Source: Varroa destructor (Eukaryota > Arthropoda > Arachnida > Mesostigmata > Varroidae). Taken from it: a stretch of 64,000 bases of DNA. Every line of letters starts with the position of its first letter. Position 1 is the first letter of the stretch. The stretch spans positions 17,572,030 through 17,636,029 of the forward strand of contig NW_019211459.1 in the NCBI RefSeq assembly GCF_002443255.2, in the 5' to 3' direction. Positions 14,992 to 27,864 of this stretch are shown one piece after another. A model generated the notes under the pieces. That model did not search any database, was not told the DNA's origin, and saw only the letters and a list, made by a program, of their open reading frames with translations. Made by a program: the position numbers and the translations under genes.

Positions 14992-16222
14992 ACATTTATT
15001 AAGCAACTCACATCATTTTGTGTATTTTAAGGTAGAATGTGCATGTTATACATAGCCGACTCACCGTCTAATTTCTGCTATTCCAAACAATACACTTGTT
15101 ATTTCCTAGCCAAATTTTACTAAAACCAATAGATATTCCTCCGGTGTTAGATAGATGTTATATATCCTTTAACAGACCCAAGCTTTAATATTAGATCATG
15201 TCGTCTTAACAAAATGGTTGGTAACGTGTTTCCAATTGCTGAACAAGTAACAATGCAACTTTTACCTACGTCAATAAGATTGTCTTGTGTTACTAATCGA
15301 CGTGCTTGATAACAGAATTGTCGTAGCCTTGAAACTACTATGATTGAATATTATGACTATTATACTTACTTCTACTTATTCGATCTTCTTACCTTCGGAC
15401 TAGGACGAGGAGTCAAATAGAGCTTCTGCTGATCTGGGCGCCTCCTACTCGTTTGCTGTATGTGATCATCTTCAACTACTTTCTCGCATCTCTTCTTACC
15501 TCCTTTACATTTTCATTCAAACATTGGTAAACGTCTGCCTTTTCGGACTTCTCTACAGGTTATCAGTGCTGACACGCAGAGTCGACTTTCGCAGCCTTGT
15601 TTTTGCCCGGCTGTCTCACCACCCTTCGATGTCATTAATGAGCCCTATTGTGTCATCTAACTTCCACGAGCTGCGGCTTCGTCTGCGGTGGTCTGTAGTG
15701 CCGGGCTGTTATAGCAATAGTGTGTCCGACGTGGCATCTACAAAAGCCAGCCAGCCAGCCAGCCAGTCAACGATCCCGATTTTCTATCTCGCTTCCCTAT
15801 TCCTAAGCAAAACGCTTTACTTATCCATCACCTGACCGTTCAGTCGTACGTCGCGCGGTCCGGCGGCATGAAACGCCGACACTGCCGACTCTTGTCTACC
15901 GTACCACTAACGTGACGCAAATATAAGAGCCGACTTGCCAGGCTGACCGGTTGGAAACCGCTCAAGCAGTCCTGAACAACACCATACTAGCAGGGATAAA
16001 CGAGGCTCACTTTTTAACGGTACCGTTTGCTGCAATTCTTTGCCCATAAAATTGACAAAGGTCCATGATTAGATTAATATATAGTGCGTAATGGTACGAA
16101 GTTGAATACAAGGCCCGAAGTCCTCGTTTATTGGGGTCATGTTCAGATGAGAGACGAAGAGCAAGTGCATTCACAGTTCATCATTATTATTTTATTCGTT
16201 ACTGAAAAAGGCGTGTAGCACT

Positions 16223-19200
16223 ATGTGTGTAGCACCATTTCTGCTAACCCGTTGTACGTTGTTGCTGCTGCTGCTGCTGTTGGCGATGCTGCAAAAAAGC
16301 GGTCGTAAGTATCTGTATTGTCCAGTCAGTTGGGTAACGACGTTGATTCCATGACATTGGTGACATGAGAACTAAAGGCATCAGGTGAATTGATTACGTA
16401 TGGTGGATTTTTCGTTTGCGATGACGCTCGTCCAGTGGCGTAGGCGTCCCGCTGAGAGCAGACATCAAAGAAAAATTCCAACAAGCTTATCGCGGCAGTC
16501 ATAATCACCGGTACCATACTGCTACAACGACAGCGCAAAAGACGCTACGGCAAGCTTAGCCCGGCTTCAACTGTCTGATATACATATTTTTCCATAATTA
16601 TACCGCAGAGCAAACAAGTAAAAAAGAGGTCGAGGAAACTCCGTTATCAGACAGGATACCAGCGTCACTTATCTATTATCTGTCGAAGATTGGCGCTGGT
16701 AGCCAGAAGTGGCTAAAGGACGGAGTTAGTTCTCTAGTACTCTTTGTGCGTTACATTCTTTCGTCTCTACAGGATAAATTGTTAGCAGAGAGAATGCTTA
16801 ATGCTGGATCATCCTAGTCATTAAAGATTATCTTGTACGCACTCGATAGCACTGTACTTTCACTGGACCTAACGCTCGCTTTAAGTAGCATTTGGAGCTT
16901 GTGATAATATTGTATTGGCAGATGGTCAGCTAACGTTTACATAGGAAGTCGCAGCAGCAGCAGCAGCATCGTCACTGACTTAGGCATGAGGGTAACAGAA
17001 TACGTCTTCGACGCCAGCGGGACTTGAAACAATTGATAGTTGTTGCCGGGATTATCTTGTCCGCGATGGTGTCCTTTACCGGTAGACCAGTAGAAGCAAA
17101 CATCGCTCACTGATGTTGGCATGGCAAGGGATCGCCAGCGGCCTCGTCCTGGACTACTATCAAGTCGCTGATTAGCAGTCAATCCTCCGGTGCTTCCTCG
17201 AATGCAACAACAGATACAAATCAGCACCGCTCCGGCTGACCGGGCTCCCGCTCCTCCAATCGCTGTTCCTATGTCGTGGTTTCCTTAGCCGTTCGATTTT
17301 TCGACGTCCAGCGCAGAGGCCTGCGTTGATAACAGGCTCAGATTTGAAACGTTAGATAATTGGTTAACAATTGCATGCTTAGTATTAGCAATGTTGAAAA
17401 ATATTCGAAATTGACCAGTGGCATGATGTAATAATGGATTCTAATCGAAAACTGAGTGAAATCGGTGTATTACGGTTGTATGTAGAGCGGATAGAGATAG
17501 GAGGAACGGGACTGATATCAGTGGTTGTTGTTGTCGCCGCCGTCGTCGTCGTCGTTGTTTGCTGCTGTCATATCTAAATCGTGGGTAGATATTGTTTTGA
17601 ATATTCTTTTGCACGGTAACCCTTCAGGAAACGAAAAGCTGAGTATCGTTATGCGAGAACAGGATGAATTACTACCGACCTCTAAATCGACAAGTTGCCT
17701 GAATCAGTTACCTAGAAACTATGTTGAAGCCTATTCAGAACCTCATAACGAATTTAAAGTTAATTAATTGTTCTATTATTGCTTGCTTGGAAGGAACTGG
17801 CAAATTATATAGATATTAAGAATCAAGTGTTTATTTTTATGGAAGTAGTTGATAAGTATTGATATAATGAGAGAAAAAAACCGCACCATCCTTATAGAAT
17901 GAATACAGTCCTCTAGATATTTTCCGTGTTTTGTTTGACCAAAAAAAAACGATTAATCATACAACAACTACAGGTTGCGATACTTGATAATATCGGTGTT
18001 TATCTCTAAGACGTAGCAAGCCATGCGCTTATAGGAATGACTTAAACACATCCAGCTACGACCAGCAACAATAAAACTCGTCATAAACTGACTGCTACTG
18101 GGGTCTTCTCACAGTCCGCCATGTATCGTACAAGTTTGTTTTACAAAACACATGTTTTCCTATGCTTTAAGCCAGTGGCCCAAATAATCCGGGACAACAG
18201 CTTCACGTCTCACGGTGCTATGAGAGCAGTCAGACATACGTATAGCGAACGAATGATCGATCGGTTAACCTGCTACGGTCTGTTGAAGGAAGATCCGTTA
18301 TTTAATATAGTTGTTACATAGTGCTGCAATATTTGCTGAAGATTATCCTTATGGGTATTATCGCTTTCCCTCGAACTACTGAGCTCGTCTAAGGTTGAAA
18401 GTTTCAAGAGAGACTATTGTCCCTATCAAAACTGCCATTTACGGGGTAATAACTATAGAATAAACTGAGCAACAAGCGATTTGTCATAACTAGGGCTCAT
18501 CGATGCTAACGGCGCCGCCTTTTGTCAGACGAATTACTGTTGTGGTGTTATTACGGGTGGTGTCAATTAGCGTCCCTCTAAATAATGCCAACAAAAGTAC
18601 GGCAGCGTCCATTTCTTAGAAACGCCTCGCGTGTATAGTGACGCCGAATAAATGCAAATGTGATCGTCGCATCTTTATACGAAAACTTGATTTAGGTTTC
18701 GTCTGCACCTTGACAGTTCTGTCGATGTAGCAGAATTATACCGAACTGGGTTCCTTTTGGCGTAGAGTAGCCATTCTTTAGATATCGAAAAAAACACATC
18801 TCATTCGCCTCCATAGACGAAAGGCCGCGGGCGGAAAAGGTAGAGAACATCGACTGGAAGAGGTCGCGCGGCTTCATTTTGAATGGTTATTGTTAGATGG
18901 AAGTTTATGGAATCAAGTGATATTTAATTTCTATTAATTATTAATATTAGTAATTCGGAATTCATCTAATCCTACTGAAAGCCCGTTAAATTGAATCTCG
19001 AATGCGGTTGAACGAGTGCTCAATGTATCTCGATACGGCGAGTGAGTTACTTCGAAGGGGAGATTTCCAAGTTGATTGCCCAGCTTCACAACTGATTGAG
19101 CCCAACCGAGGGCAAACATCTACTGTCCGATAGGTTTCCTGCATACCGATATTCGATGGGTTTTTTTTTTCTATGATGAGGCAATGCAAATTTCCACCGA

Positions 19201-20530
19201 TGGTCAACTTTGTGGGTAATTTACAACTCATCATTCTGTCAGCAGTAAATCCGGAACGAAGTTCGAGTCCGACCGAACAAACCGAACGGCTGGGTCTTAC
19301 ATTAATGGTGTTATACTTAACCATTATAGTATTGTAGTTGGAGTAAACAGCATTATATCAAATATCCTACCTATAGCATAACGTTTTTGCTATGAGCGAC
19401 GCTACATGACCGCGAGTTACTCGATATGACGGCGGCCATTGAAGCCTATAATAAGTTCAGTCGACTTTCACAAAGCCTTCATTTAAAAACGTATAAATGC
19501 TGCCGAACACTCGCTGTCTGTTCAACCCAATGCAGCGCTTAGAAACATTCCAGGTAGAAACAAGATTGCGTTCTTTTGTCTTCTGACATCATCATCACAG
19601 ATAGAATACAGTTACATGTATTGCCTACTAACAAATAAGAAAAGATTCAGAGCTCCTGTAGTGACGGCTTCGACTTTGAACGTTAGAGCTGTGTGACATC
19701 TGTTTGGAAAAAAGGCAAGCTTCTAATTTGGCCTACACGACGTGAGCCTATTGCCTGCCCATTCTCACACCAAATACTGATAAAGGTGTGCCTAAGACTC
19801 AACTTTTAGGTCGTTGTTAGATCGAACTGAACCAGCCGATTCGACTCACCAATTCATTGTCGAAACGTCCTCAAGACTCAGTTGAAGGCGGGACCTCGCA
19901 AGACTAACTTTACTCATATACTAATGATTTGAAGAAGATGCGTCCGCAGACAACTTTGCTCTAGTTATCAAAAAGCGATCGTGTGTTATTAACTTCTTAT
20001 TTCTAGGTGAGTCAAAAAATACTTACGAAAAGAATATGTTTGCTTGATCTGAAGTTTTTAGAATTAATGGAATTAGTACGAACTTTAATCAGTTGGTGGA
20101 TAAAGGATTATATTAACCTGGAGCATGGAATACCGTTGCAGAAAATTCGTCGAAAATTCATGAGGATGTCTTTGCACCACACACCCTAAAGGCTATTAGA
20201 GACTAAGCTGGTTCAATATGTGATGACATTTTTCTTTCATGTAATGTTTGTGTTGTAAAAGCTCTATGAGCTCATTTAAACATAAATCGATTACGTTGGC
20301 TTGCAGAAGTGACGGACGTCTTCTTCGATGATCTCCAAATATATTTTCCTCGCCAGTCAGTCATCGTCATTAATCGCAGGGCTACAGGGAGCATTTTTGC
20401 TAAGATCTCAGATACATCCAGCGATGCCATTACGATCGCTTCCGGTCGTTGGCTGTACATTAGAAACACTACGAAACTTACCGTACTAATGAATGTGTCT
20501 ATAAATATACGTGTGCATCATTTCGCTTAG
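16223..20530 (+). CDS. Tentative two-exon gene for a small secreted protein
   Basis: Model: join(16223..16304, 20307..20530), 101 residues, phase-1 intron. Exon 1 starts MCVAPFLLTRC and continues with eight leucines and AMLQKSG, a textbook signal peptide with a basic n-region, Leu core and small or polar end. It finishes at a good donor (GTAAGT). Exon 2 follows a TTGCAG acceptor in the matching phase. It reads as an alternating hydrophobic, beta-rich segment containing DVFFDDLQIYFPRQSV and later SGRWLYIRN, then runs to a stop. The signal peptide is the strongest part. Pairing with exon 2 rests only on phase and protein-like composition. Further exons may lie in the 4-kb intron or downstream. 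The strand opposite exon 2 is also open, which weakens the case. I assign no family. Confidence 0.3.
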
Positions 20531-20707
20531 CTTGCCTATTTCTGTCGTTTCGTAGTAAGCATGGCCTCGGTCAACTTTGTTTCGCTTAGCCTTCTCGTTC
20601 TAGTTGATGCCCTTTAGGGTCCTTTTTAGCCGCATCTATACGCAACCAGTCAAAATAATGACGAACAGCTGTCCTAATGCTGTCCTTCAGAGTTTACGGT
20701 CCGGAAC

Positions 20708-20726
20708 GGGGGGGGGGGGGGGGGGG
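20708..20726. repeat. 19-base poly-G run
   Basis: Nineteen consecutive G lie on the + strand in otherwise AT-rich DNA, about 0.7 kb upstream of the ATG13 start codon. A run of this length can fold as a G-quadruplex and is error-prone in sequencing. Confidence 0.9.
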
Positions 20727-20984
20727 TTCATTTGCAAATAGCATAGTTAATGCCTTCCATTGATTTTCATTGAAAACATACTATTTGCTACTATTATATT
20801 GTACAATTCTGTTTTAGTGTTTTGCGTTCTCTGTTAACGGGTCGTTCGTGTTTGTTGAATGTGTGTGCCTTTTTCAGAGAGACGTCAATATATATCGTAG
20901 CTTCATCAGGGAACGGGTCTCATTCGATTCTCACTGAAAGCTTTAACAGACTCGCAATTTGCTGTTGTATTAGTGTATTTTCTA

Positions 20985-20988
<4 letters not shown>

Positions 20989-21029
<41 letters not shown>
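20989..21029. repeat. (TA)n microsatellite
   Basis: About 20 TA units lie roughly 0.4 kb before the ATG13 start codon. Confidence 0.9.
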
Positions 21030-21032
<3 letters not shown>

Positions 21033-21419
21033 TTTAAATCTATACATAGAGATCTTCGTGTTTTCCTCATATCGAGTCAGCACTCAATTTCTATTCCCAC
21101 GCATGGATCTAGTATACACCAATGACGCACAGTTTGTCAGTATATACCTCCAGTACGAACAGTACGCTAATAAAACAGGAGTAACAGACGTATTTAGATG
21201 CTACAAGGTGGCGTAATAAACTAATGCAAATTTGACCTCACTTCTGATTACAGGAAACGATTCTTCTGGTCCGCTTGGCGAACTGTTAGCAGTACGTGTA
21301 ACGCTTCTCGTCGTCCCGGTGCCGTTGAACCTTAGGTGTGAATTTTTAGTTGTGCAATTTGTGGACTATCGACAAAACGGTTGGGTAATCTTAACGTCAA
21401 TCGAGCAGCAGATATCAGA

Positions 21420-23871
21420 ATGAAGTTATCAGACAAGGATCGGAAAAACCTGGAACGGTTCGTGAAAAACTTTGCGTACAAATACGTGCAAGTCGTTGTA
21501 CAAAGCCGGCAAGGTGAACCACAGAAGACGTCTTGTAGACTACCAGCAGACAACGGCGATTGGGTAAGGGGTACTTCGGTCATTATATGGAAATACACCA
21601 ACGTATGTGCACTGCGGCAACGACAACTGATCTGCTCAGACGTTCCTCGGATAGATGGATATGGTCTCCTTTTCTTGTGTAACTTGTTATAGCAAATACT
21701 GCTCATTCTCACAGAAATTTTACTACTTTTTTTTTTAGTATTCTCATTGGCGTGCGGTTATTACTGCGCTTCCTGTATTGACAATATGCCACCCTGTCAC
21801 CGTATTAATTTTCATTGATTATTAAATCACAGTTTTTCGATGTATATTTTTATTGTTTGTTAATTCTATTATATAGTCATCAAATATTTAGTAGCACGAA
21901 TGTTAGCTAACATTTTGAAAACAGAGCTCGCTAAATTTTTAAATTCGCATAACGCAGTTTACATTATTACAGTACATACGAAGCAGCCGTCTCGTCCATT
22001 TCTGTAAGCCCCATCACTTAATAATTATATATATACAGTCACATGCTGCAGTTCTCCGCTAGGTGTCTGTGTGTCGCTCGAGGATTTGTCGTTTGCCTGT
22101 CGCCCGTAATGCTGCCTGCTAACGTAAGCTAGCGTTTGTAGCTGCTATTTTTCTCATAGGCATTGCAGCCAGGGGATGCTGACTGACTACTATGGATAGA
22201 AATTACGAGCGATCGTTGCTGGGTTCTAATTCACACATTATGACGTCTATTGATTGTTATATCGATATGCGTGTGCGATACACTAGTTGGGATATAACAT
22301 TACCAAGGATTAGCAAAATATGAGCGTGAACGGGCATACAGGTGGCAGTCAAACGTCTGGGCAGAACGACTGGTGCCTTCTGGCGTATTCTCGTATGTGT
22401 ATGACTGAGTAAAGTGTCTCCAATCACATAGTCGGTCAGCAGTGTCTTGTGTGGTCCTGCGTTCAGAAAGCGCCTAATGTCTAAGGATCTGAGTCAATGG
22501 AGTGTATACGCACTGCTTTAAATTGTCTTAGGTTCGCCTTTTTTTTTTTTTTTGTAAGAGTTACGTGACCTTCTGTTGACCAACGTCTCTATTTTTCGCT
22601 AGCAAGAAAATAACAGGATACTCTAAAGTACGTCCACACTGGACATGATAACAAGGGTCCAACGTATAACCACCCATATATATAAAGATGCTCTTTGCTT
22701 TAACGATTGAACCCTCATTGACAAAGTCTTGTTTTCTAAAGCGAAATATTTAGTAACATCACAGTGTTTCACATCACAGCTTATCATAAGAACACTGTAA
22801 CGTAGTAATAATTTCTTACATATACCCTTTTGTTTATGCGAAAACTGCAAATTATCCTTTCAGTTCCTGCTAAATGTGCCTGACCTACTCGATATTACGG
22901 AAGAGGCTCGTCGTGTACTGGGAGATGCACCCCATAAATCCCTGAGTGGGTCGCCTCTTTGCGTAGAGCTTAGCTTACGTACGCCAGAAGGCGAGAGCAT
23001 GGTACTCGAGATCTGGGAGCTTGGTAAGGTCCAGAACTATATAGAGTTCCTAAAAGAACACAATGACAATTAGTTTCAATCGACAATGATGCTAAATGAA
23101 TTTCTAATTTAAGCTAGATAATATGTTACGAGGATTACTTTCGAGTGTGCAGAATGCTTAGTCGACATTTTGTCTGATTTGCAATATCATCTTTATTTTC
23201 CTCCCACTTAATAAAGCCCTATTACCGGAAACGGAGTCGCCGAAATCTGTTTACGATAGCTACAATCGGATGATTATCCTTCTCAAGAGCTTGTTAGCAA
23301 TTACCCGTGTGGTACCGGCTTTCCGTCTTGCGCAGAATCAGAACGTGGACACATTTATCCTTCACTATCAGCTGTACATGGGACCAATGCAGGTACGTAG
23401 TCGTAGATCACAGATGACATTCCCGATACACTGTCGTAGAAATGTCACATAAGTGAAGTGAGAAAATAGCCTTAATGCTCATATCTTTTAGGGCGCCCAT
23501 TTGATGCATTTACCAAATCGATCTGCAGACGAAATCAACCCACTTTTTCTTTAAGTGAAAATTTTGCTTCTTTGAACCATTGCCTATGACACACGTTCTA
23601 TGCAATTATATAACAGAAATTGGCGTACAGCTCTTAATGACGGAGTCTCCATTTATCATACCTCTCAACGTACGCCAGGGCACGCGTCCTGCCTGCACGT
23701 GCTTGTATATAGAAAATTCGACAACGGATTTGCGCTTATTCGACAATGAAAGTGGCCACATCATGTCAAAGCAATCAATGTTGTGCGTTGCTTTTACGGC
23801 TCTAAAATAAATTAACACACAAACGTTCTCTTTATTGAGGTTTAACTGTATCCTTATATGCGAAGCTTAAC

Positions 23872-23903
<32 letters not shown>

Positions 23904-26900
23904 CTATATTTTTATTTGTGTTTTATGTGTGTATGAATAAATCCTTTCAGGAGGAGACATGCGGGGAAAACTCTGGTCTTGTGACCATCGGACAGGTCGG
24001 AACGAGTCTCGGGACATTAAGTCTCTCTGTTCGGTCAGTACAATTATCACTACCACTAGAAAAAATTATATTTTCAAACATTAGAGGCACGATCGAAGCA
24101 ACTAGTAAACAAGCTATATAGTTATTATAATTCTGTGTTCACCAGTTTGTTATCGAACTTTCATTGATGCCATGGAGTTGAAAGGAATTTAAAGGACGTA
24201 GATGGAAACAAACGTATTTGACTCCTGAACGATGACGACTTTCCATTGATCAGGAGGCAATAGTAATGGCTATTTACTTCGGTTTTTCAGATACCGCACG
24301 AAGTTGATAGTAACGAATAAGGAGAAACAGTCAAATGAAATGCCTATGCTCAAATCGAACTATTTCGACCAGCTCGGGATGGAGCAGGGGCAATTTGAGG
24401 GAAAAGCCGCAGGTAAGAGCGCACCAGGGGCCCGGCGGTCGCTTAAGAACCCTTCCGAACGACCAACCTCACTAGGGGGTGTTCCCTGCAGTCCAGCTTC
24501 CGCCGGACGTCAAAAGGAACTCAATGAGTGCTCGCCATATGGCGCATTCGCTTCGGAACCTCGTGAAGTTAAGGATCACGATTTGCCTGAGGACTTGTGT
24601 GACATGTTTAGCACGCTTCTCCTTGAGCCTGATGAAACTGGGCCAATCGAGGTATGGACACGCTGGGAAACTCTTTGCTCTTCCAATTAATATGTTACGT
24701 TAGGTAAACGTTGTACTGTGGTCAGATTTTTGAAGGGTGTGACTTCGTCTAATAATGATCATAATAAAAATAATAATACAATAATAGCAATAATAAACGA
24801 GATATTATCGAACTCTTATCATGGCCAAATAATCCGTGCTTTACTCTACACATTTTTGTTGGTACTCTGCCACTAATTTAATATACCAATATCATAATTA
24901 CCCAGTATAATTATCTACCAACTAAGTACACAATTCAAATGTTCGAAACAAACGAAATGTGCGCGAGACGAATTCGTGATGAGCGTTGTCTTGCTAGTCG
25001 GAATTAAGAGCGTCCTGGTGCGGATTGCAGCCTCGTGCGTCGATAAGTGCCGAAAATGCTCGGTCTCTGCTGCTCTAAGTTTCTGAATCGTGCGTGTAAA
25101 GGAAGTCCGTGTGGAATCGGTAGTGGACCTACGAACGGTTTTCTCGAACGTTATCCATGAGTTAAGTTTGCGTAATCGTTTCCGTCAATTAAGTCAAAGG
25201 GTAGTCTGGAAACCGTTTCTGGCTCGTATTTGTAAGCATTGCGAGGCTCAGTGGTGTAATTTGTGAAATGAAACAATAAAAAAAAATAACCACTGGGACA
25301 GCTGCAATGAATTATACCGCGGTAGTGATTTTAGGCTTCCAACTTTTGGGTCGAAAAAAGGGACACGAGGATTAGAGAGTACCAACATTCAGAAGGACTT
25401 AGTTTTATTATGTGCGCGATGTGATGGCTTCAGCCTACACTGAAATAAATGCGCGTTGCATGCTGCAGGCCAAGCGCCTGATCAGACTTATTAGATACTT
25501 GCAGGCTAAGCCAGCAAGAAAATGGCCATGTTGACTACCTAATTTCTCCGTAGTAAGCTGGTCAACCGATTCACCAAACCTTTGGACAATACACAGCTGA
25601 AAAGCGAAACTGTGCTATATACTACCACTTTAGGAATCGAAACAGAAAACCGCAAAGGCTATGCGATGTGCCCGTCAACGACACATCGGAGGATAGACAT
25701 GTTAACATTATGAAACCACTTGACAAACACAGTATTGCCCGTAGGAGCCAATCGTCACAAAACAAATATTTTTTTAAAGGTGCAAAGCAAAAAGATTTCA
25801 AAGTGTGCAGAGAACATTTCAGAGACAATCGCAAGGGGCGCGCCGAGGAATCGTCACTACTCGTACCTGCTGGTAGAATGCATTTCCCAAGGTTGCATGC
25901 CGGCGATGAGAAGAAAACAGTCCAAAATAAAAACGTCGTCAAACAAAGGCGTCTATAGCGAAGCCAGCTCCACCATGGCCTTGAAATACTCATTCCAAAT
26001 CTTGCCTGATGTCGGTACCTTCCTTGCATAGGCTGTCGAACATCTAAGTCACAGGACGGATAACTTTCGGCCCAACCTTTTGCGTTTGCCCGTTGTCGCT
26101 TAATTCCAGGATGCGCAGAGCGGTAAGACCCCCTTAGGAATTGTGCGAAGTGGCCAACAAGGCGGTTTAGGCCTGCGGCGGCTAACGTTGAACTTCTCTT
26201 AAGGTATTTTGTTGTGTATTTCCTAGGTATTTCTTGCGTTGAATGATATATGTCTCCTGGCAGATTACTTTGACCGCTTCGATCAGTAGCTATGCCGATG
26301 TCTCCTGGGGCAGACTGGACAAACTGAAAATTGCAGGATGCTGATGAGATGACGGAAATAACCTTAACCTTCAATCGAATGCGCTAGGATGACATAAGTC
26401 CGTTCCAGGAGGTTCTTTAAGCCCAATTTACGCGGCAAGGATTTATTCCTACGAGCGAATAATGATTATAAATGGTTCATATGCAGCAGGCCCCAAACAG
26501 GTTTCGGAATTGAAACTAACCATCATAACTAAATCAGAGGCAAAAAAATGAGAAGAGGTGGCAAAAGTTGCGGCTCGTGACACGCTATTCATCTTTGGCC
26601 GGGTTTTGACATACATTTAGTCGATTAATTTACTTAGGATTGCTGATCCCGTGTAACGGCTAAAGTTCCTCACCGAATGTTATAGGAAAAGGTGGGAAAA
26701 GCTTTGATACCTTCGTCATCAATGCTTACTTAGCTCGGATCAGTTGTCTTTGTCAATTGCTTTGCAATTTTTTGAGCGCAAAGTTGCCCCCGCTGCCGCA
26801 CACAAGATGAGCATAAGCTGAGACAAGATGAGCATAAGCTGAGATGACTTCACAGTGGAAAATCCTAAGCATTTAAACCGAACAAACCTTGTTTCTTGGA

Positions 26901-27864
26901 GTTCTCCGGACATTCCGTGACAAGCCTCTAACAGTTCTATCTCTTGAACGCGGCGCCATCGAGGACCTCCATTGCCGTTTCAACCAATCGCCAGCCCTAG
27001 TAATTTAAGAAAACAATTCACGGAGTTCGATCTCAAATTCCTTCAAATGGCGTCATGATGAATGAGATCTAGAGAGAACTGACAGACATGTAACAATACG
27101 CTATGCCATGCATGGTTTTGACCATTGCCTATGCAAAGTTTCCTGAAACTGATGTAATCAGCCTTAACCAGGCTCGAAGACTGTCATATGTATGATATAA
27201 AATATAAGTTTTTATGATTAAAATTCAGATTGCTTTGACAATTCCTTCATAATACCACGTTCTTTTCTTTCATACTCGCAGCGCTAATCACTGTTTTTTT
27301 CATTTATTTGGTCCACAGGAAGAGGAAGAAAAAGTTGTAGCCTTATCAGACGAGGAGCAGTTCGAGGATGCAGAAGATCCGTGGGGACAAGGTAGCCCAA
27401 ACAGCAAAAATAATAAAGAGAACTTCGTCTATGTTGACTTGGTATGTATAAAGTGGGGTAGTCTTCTTTACACCCCTCAATGTTGTATGTAACACAAGTG
27501 ATTGCTAGTTAACAGCAAAATTGATCGAACATCAATGTTAAGTTATCCTTCAAGGATATAGTAAACTGTTGCTAAGTAAAGCGTCATTGATAAGGTTTGC
27601 TTGATTTCTGTATCAATATTTTAGAAGCCTGCATTTGCTGAACATTCGTCCGATTTGGGCATCTTTTTTTCGGGAGCTCCGCCGCCGCTAAAGTCGCTTT
27701 ATGGCGACGAGGAGCCCGCGAAGTCAGACGCATTGGATTCACATCGGGCAGTAGCTCGTGAACCAGAAACGTTAGAACAGCAAGTCCTAAAGCTTCAGAC
27801 ACAGCTTGAAAACATCCACGAAATCGATCAGTTTTTTAAGCAGGTTTGTGGAACGGAGGCTTAA
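21420..27864 (+). CDS. ATG13: Autophagy-related protein 13 (ATG13), complete, seven coding exons
   Basis: Exons 21420..21563, 22864..23023, 23217..23392, 23951..24033, 24291..24651, 27319..27441 and 27625..27864 join in phase to give 428 residues. All introns are GT-AG. ATG13 is the HORMA-domain regulatory subunit of the ULK1/ATG1-FIP200-ATG101 kinase complex that starts autophagosome formation. Exons 1-5 encode the HORMA region. Segments matching the animal family are DRKNLERFVKNFA, then DITEEARRVL, MVLEIWEL, LLKSLLAITRVVPAFRL and GTSLGTLSLSVR. Exon 5 is the variable, presumably disordered linker. The exon 6/7 junction gives FVYVDL followed by KPAFAEHSSDLGIFF, matching the vertebrate LIR and adjoining block. 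The protein ends HEIDQFFKQV, like the C-terminal ULK-binding tail. The start is the first in-frame ATG after a stop at 21339. An untranslated first exon may lie upstream; I cannot place it. Confidence 0.93.
23877..23902. repeat. (TA)n microsatellite in ATG13 intron 3
   Basis: A short TA run lies about 50 bp before the exon 4 acceptor, close to the region where a branch point would be expected. Confidence 0.85.
24652..27318. other. Large ATG13 intron 5 (2.7 kb)
   Basis: This is the longest ATG13 intron. It holds a 250-codon open frame on the minus strand (26374-25622), with + strand frames also partly open over 25668-26031. It also holds a direct 21-bp duplication at 26802-26843. None of these frames matches a family I recognise. 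The minus-strand frame is rich in Ser, Leu, Cys and Arg without clear domains. A decayed mobile element or a nested gene remnant is possible but not shown. Confidence 0.6.
26802..26843. repeat. Direct tandem duplication of a 21-bp unit
   Basis: The unit beginning ACAAGATGAGCATAAGC is present twice, head to tail and with no mismatch, inside ATG13 intron 5. A perfect copy implies a recent duplication. Confidence 0.92.

Larger units (their letters stand above)
2675..16222. other. Long stretch with no recognised gene
   Basis: This 13.5-kb interval is mostly AT-rich with scattered ORFs of 60-118 codons on both strands. None shows a recognisable family, and few are bounded by good splice sites. 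A GC-richer island lies around 10.0-11.0 kb and could be a promoter or UTR. Short simple repeats are scattered throughout: AT repeats near 7.9 and 14.96 kb, GT near 12.99 kb, a GGAATGTTC duplication near 10.70 kb and CCAG units near 15.75 kb. A 16-bp perfect palindrome lies at 7988-8003. Confidence 0.5.
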
